Positions 59,721-64,000 of a DNA stretch of 64,000 bases are shown here, piece after piece. The notes below the pieces were generated by a model. That model saw only the letters and a program-made list of their open reading frames with translations. It was not told the origin of the DNA and searched no databases. The stretch is taken from the NCBI GenBank assembly GCA_028023455.1, contig JAQFVV010000014.1:685336-749335 (forward strand), in the 5' to 3' direction. The stretch is from Epiperipatus broadwayi. Its lineage: Eukaryota; Onychophora; Udeonychophora; Euonychophora; Peripatidae. Every line of letters starts with the position of its first letter. Within the stretch, counting starts at the first letter, position 1. Made by a program: the position numbers and the translations under genes.

Positions 59721-61245
59721 TTCTCTTGAAAGCTTTATTCGATGTAATGTTACTTGAGCTGGTATTCCCTCATCATTAAATAATATTGTATTTGCAATAA
59801 TAAATGAATTTTTAGATTGATCAAGACTCAATATAATTACTTATATAACAGCCACAAATTTAATAGGATTTAGCATAACTAGATTTATAGACATAACATA
59901 GTGACTATTTATGTATCAGTTTTAAATCATTTCATAAGTTGGGCATATGTTAAACTCATCTATGCCAAAATTCAATGATTGTTTGTATATGTTCATCTTT
60001 AAATTCAGTATAAGAAGAGAATGTGTTATCTTTTATCTACCCGATGCCTGCATACATTCTACACTGAAATTCTGTAATGATATTGTCAATTTTATTTTAC
60101 TTTTAAATAAATTATAATTAATTTAGTGTATTTCATTTTCTGTCTTGTCATTGATCCAATTTCAGTCCAATTTTAATTACAGACCGTATTCATTCATAAA
60201 ACTGTGCATTGATAGTCTAGTAATATATTTAGTCTATTTAAGAGTCTTTGTTTATTTATCAGTCTTATTGCATCTCCCTGACCTTTGTTGGCCGCGACTG
60301 AAATTGTATACTATGTGTAGTTTCAAGTGTGGGCATTCATAGGGTCTTGAGTCATTCATAGGGTCTTGAGTCTTGGAGATCTGGCAGATGAGTTGAAGCA
60401 TGGTCAGATTCAGGGTGTCACACTCCTGGTTTGGTCAGCTTTGATCTTTTTGCTTGGATTCTAGATTCTGCTATGCGAATATACAAGCTTGACTATTACA
60501 TAGTATCTTATTTTTTTTGGGTTTGAGCACCCAAGGGTGGCTACAATTCTCCCTGACCCTGAAATAATTGAACATTAATCGTAAAATACATGTTTAGTAT
60601 TTTCTTAGGGTTTGAACTCCAAATCATGGAGCACGTCAATTAATCCTATGCCTTGAATAGATCATTATATATATATGTAATTTTTTTATGTAAATGCATA
60701 GTAGAATTTTAAGAGGATTTATAAAACATGTGTAAACTTTCTTGATCACTGGTGACTGGTGCCCGAGGATGATTTGAATTAATGTCAAATCGTTCTCACA
60801 TAAATTTCATCATCAGGAATAAATAAAGGAAAGGGGGGGAGCTATTGTTTGTTTATACTTTATGAATTGGATTGGACAAAAGGGAGAATGAAATAAAAGT
60901 AAGGTGAAGTGAAGTTGAAATGTTCGAAACTAGCACTGACATGTAAATTAAATTTTAATCATGAACTGTGGAAAATTAAAAAAGAAAAAGTGCTGGAAGA
61001 GGCCAAGGGTGAGTTGTGTTTTATTAATTTTTTTATATTAAATTTATTGAATTAGTTAAACATTGGGTGGGCATCAAGCAAATGTATAGCAAGAAGTTGG
61101 GTATATTAATAGAGTTAGGCATAGATATTGGGATGAGTAGGATACAGATCATTTTGTTTGTGGAGTGCTGCAATTAGCCAAGTTAATAAAATAAACCAAG
61201 CCAGTAAGTCATAGTAAAAACAAATAGAGCCATTAAAAAAAATTG
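59721..61245. other. Mixed AT-rich DNA, no gene seen
   Basis: A 19-bp duplication (cattcatagggtcttgagt, at 60335 and 60354) and a hairpin at 60770-60795 (gatttga/tcaaatc) are present. There is no convincing coding frame. Confidence 0.4.
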
Positions 61246-61249
61246 TTTC

Positions 61250-63200
61250 ATATATTAAAATGGATAGTAGTACGGAGGAGGGAAGGGAAGTAGTGAGTGA
61301 AGGTTAAAAGGAGGAAAGTGTAGGGGTATTACATTAAGGTCGGGAAAAGAAATTATGAAAGTTAGAAGCAGGACAGAGGGAGACACAGAAGGTGAAGCAA
61401 GCATGAGCCAGAATAGGGAAGAGCCATCTATACAACAAAGCTTTCCCATAATCAGAAAGATCCTACACCAGGATACCTGAACAGAGACTAATAGAGGAAA
61501 TTAAGAAAGAATGTTGGGATATGAATTCAATGATGGAGTCACTATTGAAGAAAATTAAACGAGAATTAGCAACAAGTAGGCAGGATGCAGAAGAGAGGGA
61601 TAGGAAATAGGAAAAGCAGACAGGATGCAGAAGAGAGAGAATGGAAAAAATAATCTAGAAATGGAACGTTTTGAGGTTTTGGGCAGGTGATGCGAGGAAG
61701 GAACAGCACAAATTAGAAAAGATTTAGAAGAAATGCTGTGTAAAGGTCTGCAGGGACTATCCTTTAGCTGCCAACAGAATTAGAAAAAAATACAGGTAGA
61801 TGTTACAGAAATGCTAGATAAAAACTGGACAGAGAATATTAAAGAAATATTGAAAATTCAAGAGGAAATCAAAGCCATGGGGTAGCAGTTTGAGCATCAG
61901 GAAAGGGATCTAGGGGAGAAGTTCTCTAAAATGGGGACTGATCTGAGCAGGAAGTTTCGGGAATATGAAGAGGCCCAGGCTGAGATCAGGGATAAGGTGA
62001 AAGAACTGAAAGAAAACCTGACCCATAAAAACCAAGTGACAGCCAAGGAAGTGAGTGCTAGTAAAAGAGTAAGGAGAAAACTACAAAGTCAAAAGCAGAC
62101 CCATCTGTGGAACAGTTCATATTGACTCAGGAAGATAGAGACAGGGCAAAGATGAAGGGAGTTTAGTAGATAAGCCATCGAAGATGGAAATCAACCATGA
62201 GAAAGATAGGACAGACCTGTTTCACATTGAAGTCATAGATCAGAGTATCAAGGGGAAAGACTAGATAGTTAGTGTCAGGCTGGGAAAGAAAAATAAAGTC
62301 TGATAGGAAGAAAAGGTTAGATTTGTTAATAGAGTCATAGTAGTAAAGGAGGATATCATAGTAAAGTATGAGCTAAAACCAATGGAAAAGGAAGAGTTGA
62401 GGAAGACTCAGCTGGATTGAATGAACAAGCCAGAGATTAATGAAGGGGATGATGAAAGGCACCATTCCTTTTTGATGATGACTGAACTGGAAACACTGGA
62501 GATCAAGGACACGCTGAAGAGAGTGGTAGAAAGTGAGAGTGAAGAATGAGAAGGTGTGAATAGAAGCTATAGAGGAAGAAAGTATTAGAAAACTGGAGCA
62601 GGAGCTCCAACAGGACAGAATATAGTTGGAGAAGGAGTTCTGGGGAATTGGTGGACTATATTGGAAGAGTGTGAAGAAGTCGGTGACAGGCTGTGAATCA
62701 AAGAATACCATAAAGGGCAAGAAGAAAAGGAATGGAAAGTATCCATACATGAGTAAGAAGAAAGCAAGGCTGGGATGGACAGAGAGAGAGCAGGAGACAG
62801 CTGTAGAAGTTTACCAGGGAAAGAACAGAGGGAGAAAGAAAGTATTATTTAGAAATAACATATCTGGAAAGCATCCAAAGTATTTCCCTACCTATAAATG
62901 AGTAGGCGAAAATAGAGGGGATTCGATGTATGGTATTGCCACGAAGGGAAATAATTATGAATTGGGTAAGAAAGTTCCATACAGTGGAATTGAGTTTGCA
63001 AGTTTGGCCAGAGAGAATAAGGAATCTGGCTGGACAACAGATGATGATGATGACAACCTATTAGGATGTTATTTTAACCCTAGTGTGGAAGCTTTGATTA
63101 CGCAACCCCCAGATCCTATTTAGATAGAAATTTTTTTTTCTAGGATCTAGCTTCCCTTACCATTATTTAGTTTATGAGTTATATATATATAAACAAAAAA
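61250..63200 (+). pseudogene. Purine-rich ORF1-like relic with coiled coil
   Basis: The plus strand is rich in A and G for 2 kb and encodes charged helical peptides in shifting frames. The best part (about 61795-62122) runs KNWTENIKEILKIQEEIKAM, one stop, then LSRKFREYEEAQAEIRDKVK. These are heptad-like coiled-coil residues. Later pieces read KPMEKEELRKTQ, LETLEIKDTLKRVVESE and, at 62926-63123, KVPYSGIEFASLARENKES to a stop at QPPDPI. An A-rich run follows at 63195-63208. Coiled-coil, Lys/Glu-rich ORF1 proteins are typical of L1-like retrotransposons, but no RNA-binding motif is recognisable, so a decayed host gene is also possible. Confidence 0.4.
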
Positions 63201-63546
63201 AAAAAAACTAACATACTCCATTTCATCCTAATTAATGTATATTCAGTAGGATATAAAAGCTTGTTTAATGTAAATATTAATTGTACCTTGTTCATAGCTA
63301 ATAATTTGACAATATTATATTTTGTGTGAGTTGTTTTTAAACTCCTAAGTTGGTAGCATATTCTTTTTTTGATAGTAGTGGGTTGTCTAATAATATGTAA
63401 GAAGATCCTCTGTATAGAATAATACAGCAGGCAATTAAATGTTTTAATAAAAATTAAAAAAAAAAACCCTATAAATTTATTTAATAACCAAATGTAAGTA
63501 AATTCTTTTTTTTTTCTTTGTTTTTTTTTGTCCCGCGTGTTCGGAT

Positions 63547-64000
63547 ATGAAACAATAACCTTCCAAGCCCTTATCATTTCATCATCAAACCTAATGACAC
63601 ATTCATCTATGCTAAGTTCGAACCTATTTAATGTTAATATTTTTAAAATAGCTTGTAAAACACTCATGTCTGTCTAACAGTATTATTTATTCACATACAA
63701 AAGAACGCTACAATTAGATAGGATTTGTAAAATTATAGCATACAAAGTTTACTTAAGATTTATAAAAATATTTATTATATTATTAAAGTTAGTAGAAATT
63801 ATTAATTTTGTTGTTAACATTGTAAATTCATATGTGGATATATGATCTGTGCTATATATATAGGGAAGGCATGATTTTAAAATATTTAAAAGTTATCTAA
63901 AAGTATGTTAAATGTTTTTTTAAAAATCTGTTAAAAGATTTTTTTGTTTGTATATATATTTCAGGGCAAAAGTTTCTTGAAAATATGTTTAAAAGTTATA
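63547..64000 (+). repeat. Dispersed repeat with empty TTAA target site
   Basis: Homologous to 55785-56222 and, after its single TTAA at 63989-63992, to 57876 onward. The hairpin at its start has two mismatches here. The repeat continues past the end of the window. Confidence 0.88.

Noticed and set aside
60765-60835. CTGATGA on the minus strand (near 60823) followed by GAAC and a GATTTGA/TCAAATC hairpin, suggesting another hammerhead
   Set aside because: The bases between CTGATGA and GAA cannot pair as helix II, and GAA is followed by C in place of the required A-U closing pair. Read on the plus strand, GAAA is replaced by GTTC.
62373-62750. 125-codon minus-strand frame
   Set aside because: It is the opposite strand of the purine-rich coding relic. 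Its Phe/Ser/Pro/Leu bias is what the complement of Lys/Glu codons gives.
63179-63667. 162-codon minus-strand frame
   Set aside because: It spans (TA)n, poly(A) and the start of the dispersed repeat shared with 55.8 kb, with no domain pattern.
1-64000. CRISPR arrays, bacterial operons, ribosome binding sites or phage modules
   Set aside because: None is present. Composition, repeat content and transposon types are those of an animal nuclear genome.

Overview
The window is non-coding, strongly AT-rich (estimated near 75% A+T) metazoan genomic DNA. It has no operons, no long uninterrupted ORFs, many A/T homopolymers and (TA)n tracts, and a dense layer of decayed transposable elements. The mix (Penelope-like element, RTE-type and other non-LTR retrotransposons, mariner, hAT and TTAA-type DNA elements, hammerhead-bearing tandem repeats) points to an invertebrate with a low-GC genome. 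I cannot name the species. I see no complete host protein gene. One plausible terminal exon lies on the minus strand at 31.4-31.7 kb, and a few GC-richer islands could be exons or old repeats.

The most notable feature is at 22.7-25.0 kb. This is a two-armed array of about 400-nt tandem repeats. Every unit carries a recognisable type I hammerhead self-cleaving ribozyme core: CTGATGA, a short helix II, GAAA, a palindromic minimal helix III, a C at the cleavage position, and a 6-bp helix I. Three units run on the minus strand and then three on the plus strand, meeting at an inverted junction near 23.97 kb. The last unit has a compensatory C-G to A-T change in helix II. This matches the architecture of animal retrozymes: small non-autonomous retroelements that make hammerhead-processed circular RNAs and are thought to be mobilised by Penelope-like machinery. 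A Penelope-like element (15.9-19.2 kb) with reverse transcriptase and GIY-YIG remnants lies 3.5 kb away.

Layout. 0-4.2 kb: featureless AT-rich DNA. 4.2-4.7 kb: non-LTR RT relic. 10.3-11.6 kb: DNA transposon with TIRs. 12.5-12.9 kb: mariner relic. 12.9-15.7 kb: microsatellites, a roughly 125-bp minisatellite and a roughly 360-bp tandem repeat. 15.9-19.2 kb: Penelope-like element with a 1-kb inverted arm. 21.2 kb: second GIY-YIG scrap. 22.7-25.0 kb: hammerhead array. 25.6-26.4 kb: non-LTR 3-prime end. 29.0-29.4 kb: hAT-type MITE with an 8-bp target duplication. 31.4-31.7 kb: candidate exon. 31.8-34.5 kb: decayed RTE-type retrotransposon. 34.7 and 40.6 kb: inverted pair of a dispersed repeat. 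35.8-37.3 and 56.2-57.9 kb: two inverted copies of a TTAA-flanked (piggyBac-like) element. Both the filled and the empty target repeat of the second copy are in this window (55.8 and 63.5 kb). 44.5, 54.0 and 55.1-55.8 kb: foldback palindromes. 47.7-48.2 kb: non-LTR ORF2 C-terminus. 61.2-63.2 kb: purine-rich coiled-coil ORF1-like relic.

The elements do not form a pathway. Any functional link is between the hammerhead array and Penelope-type machinery, and that link is inferred from family knowledge plus proximity.
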